This document shows positions 40,456 through 47,517 of a DNA stretch of 64,000 nucleotides, piece after piece. A program made the translations under genes and the position numbers. Numbering within the stretch: position 1 is the stretch's first letter; the number at the start of each line of letters is the position of its first letter. The DNA lies in assembly GCA_963784895.1 (NCBI GenBank), contig CAWATM010000013.1, positions 1-64,000 on the forward strand. The letters run 5' to 3'. This DNA comes from Gaiellasilicea sp963784895. Its GTDB lineage: Bacteria > Actinomycetota > Thermoleophilia > Gaiellales > Gaiellaceae. Below the pieces are notes generated by a model, which saw only the letters and a program-made list of their open reading frames with translations, made no database searches and was not told where the DNA came from.

Positions 40456-41601
40456 CTAGACGCGGCGGAGCGAGGACGCATCGTCGACCCGGCGGTGGAG
40501 CTCGGCGAGCCGCTCCGCAATCGCCGAGCGCTCGGCCTCGGCTTCGGCGGCGAATGCGCCGAGCATGCGCCGGAGATCGGCGTCTGCGGCGGCGACCCGC
40601 TCCTGAAACGACTCCACCAGCTCTTCCCGCTGGCGCTCGAAAGCGGCCTGTGCCTGGCGCTGCCGCTGCTCGAGCCGCTGCTGCCCGGCGTCGCCCGTCT
40701 GGGCGAGCCGTTCGGCGAAGACGGCGTCGGCCTGGCGCACGAACGTCTCGACGGCGCGGTCGAGCTCGCGCGACAGTCGCCCCGCGGCCTCCTCGCGCGC
40801 CGAGCGCATCGTCGTGTCGAACTGAACTCCCGCCGCCTCAGCGTGGCGCTCGGCCTCGCGCGCAATCGCGCGCTGGAGTTGCTCCAGCTGGCGGCGCTCG
40901 ATGTCCGCGAACGACGCCTCGATCCGCCGCGCTGCCTCGGTCTCGGCCCGCTCGACCTGCTCGGTCAGAGCCTGCTCGCGGCGCCGGAGCCGGTCGGCGA
41001 TCTCCTCGATCACACGCCGGCGCTCGCTCGTGTGCGCCTCGAGCTCCTCCAACGCCTCTGCGACCGCCTGCTGTGCCGAGCGCTCGAGCTCTTCGCGAAG
41101 CCGCAGCACCGACGCGCGCTGCTCGTCGGATGTCGTCACGAGCTCCGAGGCCTCGGCCTCGATGCGCGCCTCCGCCTCCGCGATCGACTGCTTTTGGCGC
41201 TGCTCGAGGCGCCGCAACTCGGTCTCGAGATTCTGCTGCGCGCGGTCGAGGTCGTCGCCCCAACCGCGGAGGCGCTCCTCGACCCGGCGGGTCGTCGCCG
41301 CCAGCGCGTCCGCCAGCTCGACGCCGGCGGCGCGCTCGCGCTCGGCCAGCTCGTGCCGACGCTCGTCGGCGATGCGCCGTTCGTCCTCGGCGAGGATCGA
41401 GAGCGAGTCCGCGCGCAAGCGCGCCAGCCGAGCCTTGAGCTCCTCCGCGCTCGCCGCCGTCTGCTCGGCGACGAGCGTTTCGAGCTCGCGGCGCGCCGCT
41501 GCGGTCGGGTCCGCCCGCCGTCTCCTGGAAGCGACGACGAAGGCCGCGGACGAGAGCGCGAGGGCCAGGATCGCCAGGGTGAGTGCGGCCTCCTCGAGCA
41601 C
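40456..41601 (-). CDS. Membrane-anchored long coiled-coil protein
   Basis: This protein of about 381 residues starts with one membrane helix (LTLAILALALSSAAFVVASRRRR). The rest is an almost uninterrupted charged coiled-coil rich in Ala, Glu and Arg (residues about 35-380), with no catalytic domain. Such proteins can act as cell-envelope scaffolds or cytoskeletal anchors, but no specific family is recognisable. The start GTG 41601 lies 6 bases after a TACGAT hexamer, and a divergent gene begins 22 bases away. The protein must be real rather than an antisense shadow, because its heptad pattern is continuous and the opposite strand reads as arginine-rich low complexity. Confidence 0.82.
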   Translation of the reverse strand: MLEEAALTLAILALALSSAAFVVASRRRRADPTAAARRELETLVAEQTAASAEELKARLARLRADSLSILAEDERRIADERRHELAERERAAGVELADALAATTRRVEERLRGWGDDLDRAQQNLETELRRLEQRQKQSIAEAEARIEAEASELVTTSDEQRASVLRLREELERSAQQAVAEALEELEAHTSERRRVIEEIADRLRRREQALTEQVERAETEAARRIEASFADIERRQLEQLQRAIAREAERHAEAAGVQFDTTMRSAREEAAGRLSRELDRAVETFVRQADAVFAERLAQTGDAGQQRLEQRQRQAQAAFERQREELVESFQERVAAADADLRRMLGAFAAEAEAERSAIAERLAELHRRVDDASSLRRV

Positions 41602-41607
41602 GATTCC

Positions 41608-41617
41608 ATCGTATGTT
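41608..41617. promoter_or_regulatory. Face-to-face leaderless promoters sharing bases
   Basis: The minus strand reads TACGAT (41608-41613), 6 bases before GTG 41601; the plus strand reads TATGTT (41612-41617), 6 bases before ATG 41624. The two -10 hexamers overlap by 2 bp, so only one polymerase could open DNA here at a time. Confidence 0.6.
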
Positions 41618-41623
41618 GCGGCG

Positions 41624-42157
41624 ATGATGCTGGCCGCAGAGCTCGATCGAATCGCGCAGCTGACTGGCGCCGACGCCGTCCTCGCCGCCGAGCCACACAC
41701 AGGGGAGCGGATCTATGTGTGCGCCTTCGAGGAGAGCAAGGGCGGCCGCACGTGGCTCGCGCTCGACGGCGACGGCGTCCCGGTCGCCGAGCGGCAGCGT
41801 GTGCGCGACGCGGTCTCCATCCTCGCGCTCTGCGAGCTGGCGGAGGAGACCGCTGCCGGCGGAGACCTCGATGAGCTCCGCTCGCAGCTCGCGGCGCTGC
41901 GGGTGACGGAGAGCCCGCCGGGGATCGAGGAGGCCGAGGAGGCCGTGCTCGAGCTGCAGCGCGTGCTCGGCGCGCCGCCGACCCTGGCGACGCCGGGCCG
42001 GCTCGACGAGATCGGAGCCTCGACGCGGGCGCTCGAGGCGGCTCTCGGCGGTGTCGCGCAGGGCTCGCCCTTCGCGGCCGCGATGAAGAGCGCCGGCGAG
42101 GTGGTCGACGCCCTCGTCGCAGACGTGACCGACTCGTACCGCATACCGCTCAGCTAG
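41624..42157 (+). CDS. Conserved hypothetical protein, possible roadblock/GAF-like small domain
   Basis: The product is 177 residues. The first 75 (ELDRIAQLTGADAVLAAEPHTGERIYVCAFEESKGGRTWLALDGDGVPV) alternate strands and helices like a small sensory fold. The remainder is helical with repeated E-E-A patterns. No membrane segment or catalytic motif is visible. It shares a divergent promoter with the coiled-coil membrane protein and is followed 9 bases later by another small unknown gene, so the three may work together. I do not recognise the family. Confidence 0.75.
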   Translation: MMLAAELDRIAQLTGADAVLAAEPHTGERIYVCAFEESKGGRTWLALDGDGVPVAERQRVRDAVSILALCELAEETAAGGDLDELRSQLAALRVTESPPGIEEAEEAVLELQRVLGAPPTLATPGRLDEIGASTRALEAALGGVAQGSPFAAAMKSAGEVVDALVADVTDSYRIPLS

Positions 42158-42160
42158 CCT
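42155..42160 (+). promoter_or_regulatory. Possible leaderless -10 element (TAGCCT)
   Basis: TAGCCT overlaps the preceding stop codon and is followed by 6 bases (GGGAGC) and ATG 42167. The same bases could instead serve as a ribosome binding site in an operon. Confidence 0.4.
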
Positions 42161-42166
42161 GGGAGC

Positions 42167-42466
42167 ATGGAAGGCAGCGGTTTCGGCGGCTTCCCGCTCG
42201 GAGGCGACCCGGAGGATCTCCTCCGCGGGCTGCGCGAGTTCGCGGAGCAGCAGGCCGAGTCGATGCAAGGGGCGCAGCGGGAGCAGTTCGCGACCCTGAC
42301 GCTGAACACCGCCGTCGAGCTGACGGCCGCCGCGCTGAAGCGGGTACAGCCGACCGGCGGGATCGACGAGCAGGCGGTCGCGCTTCGCGACGCGATGCGC
42401 GTGCTCTTCCCCGAGGCGGTTGCTCTCGTCTCGGCAGCCCGTCAGGGCTTCATGCAAGAGCGCTGA
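42167..42466 (+). CDS. Small helical hypothetical protein
   Basis: This 99-residue protein has a glycine-rich N-terminus (MEGSGFGGFPLGGDPEDLL) followed by two or three amphipathic helices (REFAEQQAESMQGAQREQFATL, AVELTAAALKRVQP, AVALRDAMRVLFPEAVALVSAARQGF). It has no cysteines and no membrane segment. It probably forms a unit with the 177-residue protein upstream. No function can be assigned. The next 129 bases (42467-42595) hold only a promoter for the following gene. Confidence 0.72.
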   Translation: MEGSGFGGFPLGGDPEDLLRGLREFAEQQAESMQGAQREQFATLTLNTAVELTAAALKRVQPTGGIDEQAVALRDAMRVLFPEAVALVSAARQGFMQER

Positions 42467-42581
42467 CGCCCGCCTCCGCCGACCTCGCGCGCCCGGACAC
42501 CCCGCTCTCAGGGTTTGGCCCCATGGCCCGTCCTCTCCCGGCCGCGCGCGCCCAGCCACGCGCCAGGAGTGCCGGCGAAGT

Positions 42582-42587
42582 TAGGCT
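42582..42587 (+). promoter_or_regulatory. Probable near-leaderless -10 element (TAGGCT)
   Basis: TAGGCT is followed by 8 bases and the ATG at 42596; no Shine-Dalgarno sequence is present. Confidence 0.5.
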
Positions 42588-42595
42588 CCGGCGCC

Positions 42596-43501
42596 ATGAA
42601 CCTGCTCGACCGCGCGGTGGTCGCCGTGCTCCCGGCCGTCCCGAAACGAGTCGTCGGGCGTCTTTCCTCCCGTTACATCGCCGGCTCGACGCTCGACGAG
42701 GCGCTGGGCGTGGTCGCCGGGCTCAACGCCCAGGGAAAGCTCGCGACCGTCGACGTGCTCGGCGAGGAGGTCGCCCACGCGTCCGAGGCCGAGGCGATCG
42801 CAGCTGAGTACGTGGCGGCCCTCGACGCCTTCGAGCGGGACGGGCTCGACGCCAATGTCAGCGTCAAGCCGACCGGGCTCGGCCTGAAGCTCGACTACGA
42901 CCTCTGCAAGCGGAACGTCGAGACCGTGATCGCGGCCGCCGAGCCGACGAACCGCTTCGTCCGGATCGACATGGAGGACTCGTCGACGACCGACGACACG
43001 CTCCGGCTCTTCCGCGAGCTGCGCGACGAAGGGCATGCGCGGGTCGGCCCGGTCCTGCAGGCCTCGCTCAAGCGCACCGTCGCCGACGCGGAGACGCTCG
43101 CGGGCGAGAGCGTCCGGCTCTGCAAGGGAATCTACATCGAGCCTGAGGCGATCCAGTTCCGCGACGACCCACGGGTGCGGGGGAGCTTCGTGCGCGCGCT
43201 CGAGATCCTGCTCGACGGCGGGTCGTACGCGGCGATCGCGACGCACGACGAGTGGCTCGTCGACGAGGCGAAACGCCTCATTCGCGAGCGGGAGCTGACA
43301 CCCGACCGCTACGAGTTCCAGATGCTGCTCGGCGTTCGCCCGGAGCTCGGCGACCGGATCGTCGCCGACGGCCACCGGCTGCGGATCTACGTCCCCTACG
43401 GGAGCCAGTGGTACGAGTACTCGCTGCGTCGGCTGCAGGAGAACCCCAAGATCGCCGGCTATGTGGCCGGCGATCTGGGTCGATCCTTGCTCGGGCGCTA
43501 G
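42596..43501 (+). CDS. Proline dehydrogenase (monofunctional PRODH)
   Basis: This FAD enzyme of about 301 residues oxidises proline to pyrroline-5-carboxylate. Barrel motifs include NVSVKPTGLGLKLDYD, RIDMEDSSTTDDTLRLF, GPVLQASLKRTVADAE, RLCKGIYIEPEAIQF and the C-terminal RIYVPYGSQWYEYSLRRLQENP that contacts substrate and flavin. Length fits the monofunctional actinobacterial form. No P5C dehydrogenase gene is adjacent in this window. The start ATG 42596 fits both the family N-terminus and the promoter. Confidence 0.94.
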   Translation: MNLLDRAVVAVLPAVPKRVVGRLSSRYIAGSTLDEALGVVAGLNAQGKLATVDVLGEEVAHASEAEAIAAEYVAALDAFERDGLDANVSVKPTGLGLKLDYDLCKRNVETVIAAAEPTNRFVRIDMEDSSTTDDTLRLFRELRDEGHARVGPVLQASLKRTVADAETLAGESVRLCKGIYIEPEAIQFRDDPRVRGSFVRALEILLDGGSYAAIATHDEWLVDEAKRLIRERELTPDRYEFQMLLGVRPELGDRIVADGHRLRIYVPYGSQWYEYSLRRLQENPKIAGYVAGDLGRSLLGR

Positions 43502-43504
43502 CGC

Positions 43505-43792
43505 CTACGGAGGGGGCGGGCCGGGTGCGACGTCCTCTTCCTCGACGACCGTCGTCCGGCGCGGAGCGGCGGCGGTCGTGGTTCGGACCGGGCCTCCCTC
43601 GACGTACGCGGCGCGCCGGCGGAAGCCGCCCCAGCTCGACCAGAAGATCATCGAGATGACGAGGCCGAGGAGGCCGACGATCATCAGGATCACACCGATT
43701 GCATTCACGTCGAGGCCCTCGGCTTCCGCCGTGACGCCCCAGGTGAGGATTGCTCCGACTGCGATCAACAGAATGCTGACTGAGATTCCCAT
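43505..43792 (-). CDS. Small two-helix membrane protein, DUF6458-like
   Basis: This 95-residue protein has two membrane helices (ISVSILLIAVGAILTWGVTA and VNAIGVILMIVGLLGLVISMIFW) separated by a short loop, then a cytoplasmic tail rich in Thr, Arg and Pro (APRRTTVVEEEDVAPGPPPP). The pattern is that of DUF6458, frequent in actinobacteria, with no known function. GGGAGGA lies upstream of ATG 43792. It converges on the proline dehydrogenase gene. Confidence 0.85.
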   Translation of the reverse strand: MGISVSILLIAVGAILTWGVTAEAEGLDVNAIGVILMIVGLLGLVISMIFWSSWGGFRRRAAYVEGGPVRTTTAAAPRRTTVVEEEDVAPGPPPP

Positions 43793-43822
43793 GTCAGGAT
43801 TCCTCCCCGAAGCTGACGCTTC

Positions 43823-44437
43823 CTAAGCGCCGGGCTTCTCGGCGGCGAGCACGAGATGTCCCGGGACGTGGGCGTCCTTGCCGGGCCACTCCTCGAGCCC
43901 GCGGAGCACGAGGCCCGCGCCGACGACTGCGGTGACGAGCTGGCCGAGGCCGACCGCGGCGAAGTAGTCGCCGCGCCAGCGGCCGAAGGCGTCGAGTGCG
44001 GCGGCTGCCGGGTGCTCGTCGTGGAGGAGGAGGACGCCGCCCGGTCGCAGGGCCGCCGCGACGCCGCCCGCGAACGGCTCCGCCGCGCGCAGCCGCCGCA
44101 GCGATCCGTGGCCGAGGTAGACGAGATCCCAGCGGCCGAGCAGAAGCTCCGGCGGCAGGGCGTGCACGTCGGCGTGCACCCACGGCAACTCGGGAGCGCG
44201 GCGGCGGGCCGACTCGATCGCAGCCTCGTCGTCGTCGACGCCGGTGACCAGCGCGCCGAGATCGGCCAGGTCGACCGACTCCCGGCCGGTGCCGCTGAGG
44301 AGGTGGAGGACCCGGTGGCCACTCGCCCCCTGCAACCGCTCGCGGATCCGGTCGGGCATCCCTGGCACCTGGAGCACGTTCTCCGAGGTGCGGTGCGCAT
44401 CGTCGAAGGCGCGGCGGTTGTGATCCGTGGGCTCCAT
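43823..44437 (-). CDS. Class I SAM-dependent methyltransferase
   Basis: This 204-residue protein has SAM-binding motif I VLHLLSGTGRESVDLADLG (a serine replaces the first glycine of the usual GxGxG), the acidic residue of motif II in VTGVDDDEAAI, and motif IV LVYLGHGSLRRL. A C-terminal strand region follows (LLLHDEHPAAAALDAFGRWRGDYF). The substrate is unknown. ATG 44437 overlaps the upstream reductase stop, so it is the third gene of a leftward operon. Confidence 0.85.
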   Translation of the reverse strand: MEPTDHNRRAFDDAHRTSENVLQVPGMPDRIRERLQGASGHRVLHLLSGTGRESVDLADLGALVTGVDDDEAAIESARRRAPELPWVHADVHALPPELLLGRWDLVYLGHGSLRRLRAAEPFAGGVAAALRPGGVLLLHDEHPAAAALDAFGRWRGDYFAAVGLGQLVTAVVGAGLVLRGLEEWPGKDAHVPGHLVLAAEKPGA

Positions 44438-45171
44438 CAGGCTCTCAGCGAGAAGCCGCCATCGACGATCACGGTCTGACCCCGGATCATCTCCGCGGCG
44501 GGCGAGCAGAGGAACACAACCGCTTCGGCGATGTCCTCCGGCCGCACGAGCCGGCCGGCGGGGTTATCGCGACCGAAGCGGAGCATCTCGTCCTTGTTCG
44601 GAAAATGCTCGAGCGCACCGGTGTCGACGACGCCGCCCGAGACGCCGTTCGCCCTGATCCCCCGCGGGGCGAGCTCGACCGCGAGGTAGCGGATCAGCGC
44701 CTCGAGCGCGGCCTTCGAGGTGCCGACGAGGGTGTAGTTCTCGAGCACGCGCTGAGAGCCGAGGCTCGAGATGCCGACGATCGACGCGCCGGCGCGCATC
44801 TGCGGTGCGACCGCACGAGTGAGCGAGAGGAGCGCGCGGGCGTTTGCGGTCATCGTCCAGTCCCAGTGCTTGTCCTCGGTCTCGAGCGCAGGCCGGATCA
44901 CGCCGGTGGCGGCGTTGTGCACGAGCACGTCGAGCGGGCCGAGCGCCGCGGCCTCCCCGAGCACTCGCTCGGACGAGATGTTGCCGCGAACGAGCACCGG
45001 CTCGGCGCCGAGCTCGCCCAGCTCCGCGGCGGTGTCCTCGGCCGCCTGGTCGGAACGGAGGTAGCCGATCGCCACCTTCGCCGCTCCGAGCGAGGCGAAC
45101 CGGAGCGCGATCGCTCTGCCGATCCCGCGCGAGCCGCCGGTCACGAAGACCGAGGCGCCGCTGAACGTCAT
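44437..45171 (-). CDS. Short-chain reductase, enoyl-ACP reductase FabL-like
   Basis: This 244-residue SDR enzyme has the nucleotide motif VTGGSRGIGRAIALRF and NNAG-equivalent VHNAATG. Its catalytic pair is spaced Tyr-x6-Lys (YTLVGTSK), the spacing of enoyl-ACP reductases rather than the Tyr-x3-Lys of ordinary SDRs. RGQTVIVDGGFSLR closes the fold. This matches FabL (enoyl reductase III). It would complete the fatty-acid elongation cycle, possibly as a second isoform. It overlaps the 92-residue gene upstream by 4 bases. Confidence 0.88.
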   Translation of the reverse strand: MTFSGASVFVTGGSRGIGRAIALRFASLGAAKVAIGYLRSDQAAEDTAAELGELGAEPVLVRGNISSERVLGEAAALGPLDVLVHNAATGVIRPALETEDKHWDWTMTANARALLSLTRAVAPQMRAGASIVGISSLGSQRVLENYTLVGTSKAALEALIRYLAVELAPRGIRANGVSGGVVDTGALEHFPNKDEMLRFGRDNPAGRLVRPEDIAEAVVFLCSPAAEMIRGQTVIVDGGFSLRA

Positions 45172-45446
45172 GACCGCTTCGGCAGCGGCTCGGATGCCGG
45201 CGCGGAGCTCGGCAGCTCCTCCCAGCCGAGGCGCGAGCGGGGCTCCTTGCCGCCCTGCTCGGCCTTCGAGGACGCGTGCCCGAGCGCCTCGAGCAGCTGC
45301 AGCTTCTCCTCGCCGTAGCGGCGGACGGGATGATCGCTCGGTAGGTCTGCGATTAGCTCGCGGACGCGCGCGCGTAGCTGAAAGGCAAAGTGCGGGGTCG
45401 CGGGCCCGACGAGAGCGTCCACGTCGCGGATCGAGGGCTCGGCCAT
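45168..45446 (-). CDS. Small hypothetical protein, first gene of the FabL-like operon
   Basis: The product is 92 residues. An N-terminal helical half (VGPATPHFAFQLRARVRELIADLPSDHPVRRYGEEKLQLLEALG) is followed by a polar, probably disordered tail (KAEQGGKEPRSRLGWEELPSS). The first half resembles small unknown actinobacterial proteins; I know no function. The start ATG 45446 lies 7 bases after a TACGCT hexamer, so it probably heads a leaderless mRNA carrying three coupled genes. Confidence 0.75.
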   Translation of the reverse strand: MAEPSIRDVDALVGPATPHFAFQLRARVRELIADLPSDHPVRRYGEEKLQLLEALGHASSKAEQGGKEPRSRLGWEELPSSAPASEPLPKRS

Positions 45447-45453
45447 ATGTGCA

Positions 45454-45459
45454 AGCGTA
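45454..45459 (-). promoter_or_regulatory. Probable leaderless -10 element (TACGCT)
   Basis: On the minus strand TACGCT is followed by 7 bases and the ATG at 45446. Confidence 0.5.
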
Positions 45460-45490
45460 ACGTCGGTGCTGAGCGGGGCGGGAGCGAAGC

Positions 45491-45540
45491 GACCCTTTAG
45501 GGGTCTTGCGCGGACACGGGCTCTGGCCGTGTCCCTGCGC
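45491..45540 (+). promoter_or_regulatory. Two adjacent hairpins just upstream of the DMT transporter
   Basis: GACCC-TTTAG-GGGTC (45491-45505) is followed at once by GCGCGGACACGG...CCGTGTCC-CT-GCGC (45508-45540), a stem of 8 plus 4 bp with a 2-base bulge. It ends 11 bases before the GTG start, where it could control translation or transcription. Confidence 0.45.
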
Positions 45541-45551
45541 GGCGAGCTTCG

Positions 45552-46439
45552 GTGAGGCGGCCGTCGACGATCGAGCTGATGCTGCTCGCGACGGTCGTGC
45601 TGTGGGCGCTCAATCTGACGGTGACGCGCTACATCCTCACGCACGGGTTCGAGCCGCTTGCGTACGCGACCGTGCGCTATGGGCTGGCGACCGCGATTTT
45701 CCTCGGCATCGTCCTCGTTGCCGAGAGGACGCTCCGCATCGCCCGCCCCGACCTGCCGCTCGCCGCGGTCGCGGCCCTCTTCATCTTCCTCAATCAGCTC
45801 TCGTTCGTGTACGCGCTCGACCGTACGACCGCGTCGACGATCGCGCTCATACTCGGCGCGACGCCCGCTTTCGCGGCTGTGATCGGACTCGTGCTCGGGC
45901 TCGAGCGGCTGTCGCGGCGGTTCTGGATCGCGGCGTCGATCTCGTTCGCGGGCGTCGGCCTCGTCGCCATCGGGAGCGGCGGCAATGTCTCCGGCGACCG
46001 GCTCGGCATCCTGCTCGGGCTCGCGACGGCGGCGACGTGGGCCGCCTACTCCGTCGCAGTCGGGCCCCTGATGCAGCGGTACTCGGCCTCGCGGATCAGT
46101 GTCGTCGCCCTGGGAGCCGCCTGGGTCGGGATCCTCCTCGTCGGGCTGCCCCAGACGACCGGCCAGGAGCTCGACCTCGGCCGGAAGGTGTGGGCGCTCC
46201 TCCTGTTCGCGACGCTGGGCCCGCTCGTCCTGACGACCGTGATGTGGTTCCGGGTCATCCATCGGATCGGCGCCTCGCGCGCGACGCTCGTCGCGAACCT
46301 GCAGCCCTTCGTCGCGGCGATGTTCGCGCTCGTGCTCCTCTCGGAGTCGATCTCGGCGCTGCAGGTCGTCGGCGGCGCCCTCATCGCCGGCGGGATCCTC
46401 ACCGCCCGGCGCCGGCCACCGGCGCCCATGCCCGAGTGA
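45552..46439 (+). CDS. DMT-superfamily (EamA) transporter
   Basis: This 295-residue transporter has ten membrane helices in two EamA repeats (about residues 8-135 and 150-285). Landmarks are LWALNLTVTRYILTHGFEPLAYATVRYGLA in the first repeat and SRATLVANLQPFVAAMFALVLLSESISALQVVGGALIAGGIL in the second. The substrate is unknown; amino acids or nucleosides are common. The start is GTG 45552, immediately after two hairpins that may be regulatory. Confidence 0.9.
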   Translation: MRRPSTIELMLLATVVLWALNLTVTRYILTHGFEPLAYATVRYGLATAIFLGIVLVAERTLRIARPDLPLAAVAALFIFLNQLSFVYALDRTTASTIALILGATPAFAAVIGLVLGLERLSRRFWIAASISFAGVGLVAIGSGGNVSGDRLGILLGLATAATWAAYSVAVGPLMQRYSASRISVVALGAAWVGILLVGLPQTTGQELDLGRKVWALLLFATLGPLVLTTVMWFRVIHRIGASRATLVANLQPFVAAMFALVLLSESISALQVVGGALIAGGILTARRRPPAPMPE

Positions 46440-46513
46440 CCGGGTTACGGGTCTCGCACGCCCGGGCACACCTCCGCCAACTGGGCGCTTGCCCGAAAAG
46501 GAGGAAGGAGCAC

Positions 46514-47059
46514 ATGGATACGTGGGTCTGGATCGTGCTTGCAGTCATCGTGCTCGCCGTAGTCGTCTTCGCGGCGGCGGCCGCGATGCGCAAGCGCCGG
46601 TCGGAGCAGCTCCGCGAGGGCTTCGGACCGGAGTACGACCACGTCGTCGAGGAGACCGGCGACCGGCGCGAGGCCGAGCGGGAGCTGTCGGAGCGGCGGA
46701 AGCGTCACGAGGAACTCGAGATCGTTTCCCTCTCGGACGGCGTCCGCCAGCGCTACGAGGAAGAGTGGCGCCAGGTGCAGGCGCGCTTCGTCGACGAGCC
46801 CGAGGCGGCCGTTCACGAGGCGGATGCGCTCGTCCAGCGCGTGATGTCCGACCGCGGCTATCCGGTCGCCGACGACTTCGAGCGTCGCGCCGCCGACGTC
46901 TCGGTCGACTACCCCGACGTGGTCGAGAACTTCCGTGAGGGTCATCGCCTCGCCGGTGAGAGCGACACCGAGTCGCTCCGCCAGGCGATGGTGCACTTCA
47001 GGTCGCTTTTCGCGGAGCTGATCGAGGGTGGCCGCGACCGCGAGGAGGTCAGGTCATGA
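46514..47059 (+). CDS. Single-pass membrane protein of a conserved actinobacterial family
   Basis: The product is 181 residues. One N-terminal membrane helix (TWVWIVLAVIVLAVVVFAAAAAMRKRR) is followed by a charged cytoplasmic domain with FGPEYDHVVEETGDRREAERELSERRKR, RYEEEWRQVQARFVDEPEAAVHEADALVQRVM and LRQAMVHFRSLFAELI. This type is widespread in actinobacteria without a known function. GGAAGGAG lies 5 bases before ATG 46514. The following gene overlaps by 4 bases and repeats the same domain without the anchor. Confidence 0.85.
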   Translation: MDTWVWIVLAVIVLAVVVFAAAAAMRKRRSEQLREGFGPEYDHVVEETGDRREAERELSERRKRHEELEIVSLSDGVRQRYEEEWRQVQARFVDEPEAAVHEADALVQRVMSDRGYPVADDFERRAADVSVDYPDVVENFREGHRLAGESDTESLRQAMVHFRSLFAELIEGGRDREEVRS

Positions 47060-47451
47060 GCGATCGCACGGAGACGGAGCACGAGAACGTCGAGGAGGAC
47101 ACGCGGCCCGGCACCGCAGACCTCGTCCGCGAGGCGGAGGAGGTCGAGGCCGGCAGCGACGAGACGCACGCGGAGGCCGAGCGGGAGCCGCTCTTCGAGG
47201 CTGCCGACCGCGATCGGTTCGGTGAGAGCTGGACGACCATCCAGGCCGCGTTCGTCGACGACCCGCGTGATGCGGTCAAGGAGGCGGACACGCTGGTCGC
47301 CGAGCTGATGCAGCGGCTGGCCGAGACGTTCTCGGCCGAGCGTTCGCGGCTCGAGTCGCAGTGGGACAACGACGAGGACGTCTCGACGGAGGACCTGCGG
47401 ATCGCGCTGCAGCGCTACCGCTCGTTCTTCGACCGGCTCCTCTCGGCCTGA
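47056..47451 (+). CDS. Soluble partner sharing the domain of the upstream membrane protein
   Basis: The product is 131 residues. An acidic N-terminus (TETEHENVEEDTRPGTADLV) leads into RFGESWTTIQAAFVDDPRDAVKEADTLVAELM and LRIALQRYRSFFDRLL, which align with the upstream protein's RYEEEWRQVQARFVDEPEAAVHEADALVQRVM and LRQAMVHFRSLFAELI. The pair probably arose by duplication and may form a complex. A strong hairpin follows. Confidence 0.8.
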   Translation: MSDRTETEHENVEEDTRPGTADLVREAEEVEAGSDETHAEAEREPLFEAADRDRFGESWTTIQAAFVDDPRDAVKEADTLVAELMQRLAETFSAERSRLESQWDNDEDVSTEDLRIALQRYRSFFDRLLSA

Positions 47452-47458
47452 GCAGGAT

Positions 47459-47498
47459 CGTCGGGGATGCGCGGCCGCGGGCGGCCGCATCCCCGACG
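47459..47498 (+). terminator. Strong terminator hairpin
   Basis: CGTCGGGGATGC and GCATCCCCGACG form a perfect 12-bp stem around a GC-rich inner part, 7 bases after the stop codon. There is no T-tract. Confidence 0.75.
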
Positions 47499-47504
47499 TC
47501 CGAG

Positions 47505-47510
47505 TAAGAT
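47505..47510 (+). promoter_or_regulatory. Probable leaderless -10 element (TAAGAT)
   Basis: TAAGAT is followed by 7 bases and the GTG at 47518. Confidence 0.55.
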
Positions 47511-47517
47511 CTCGCCC

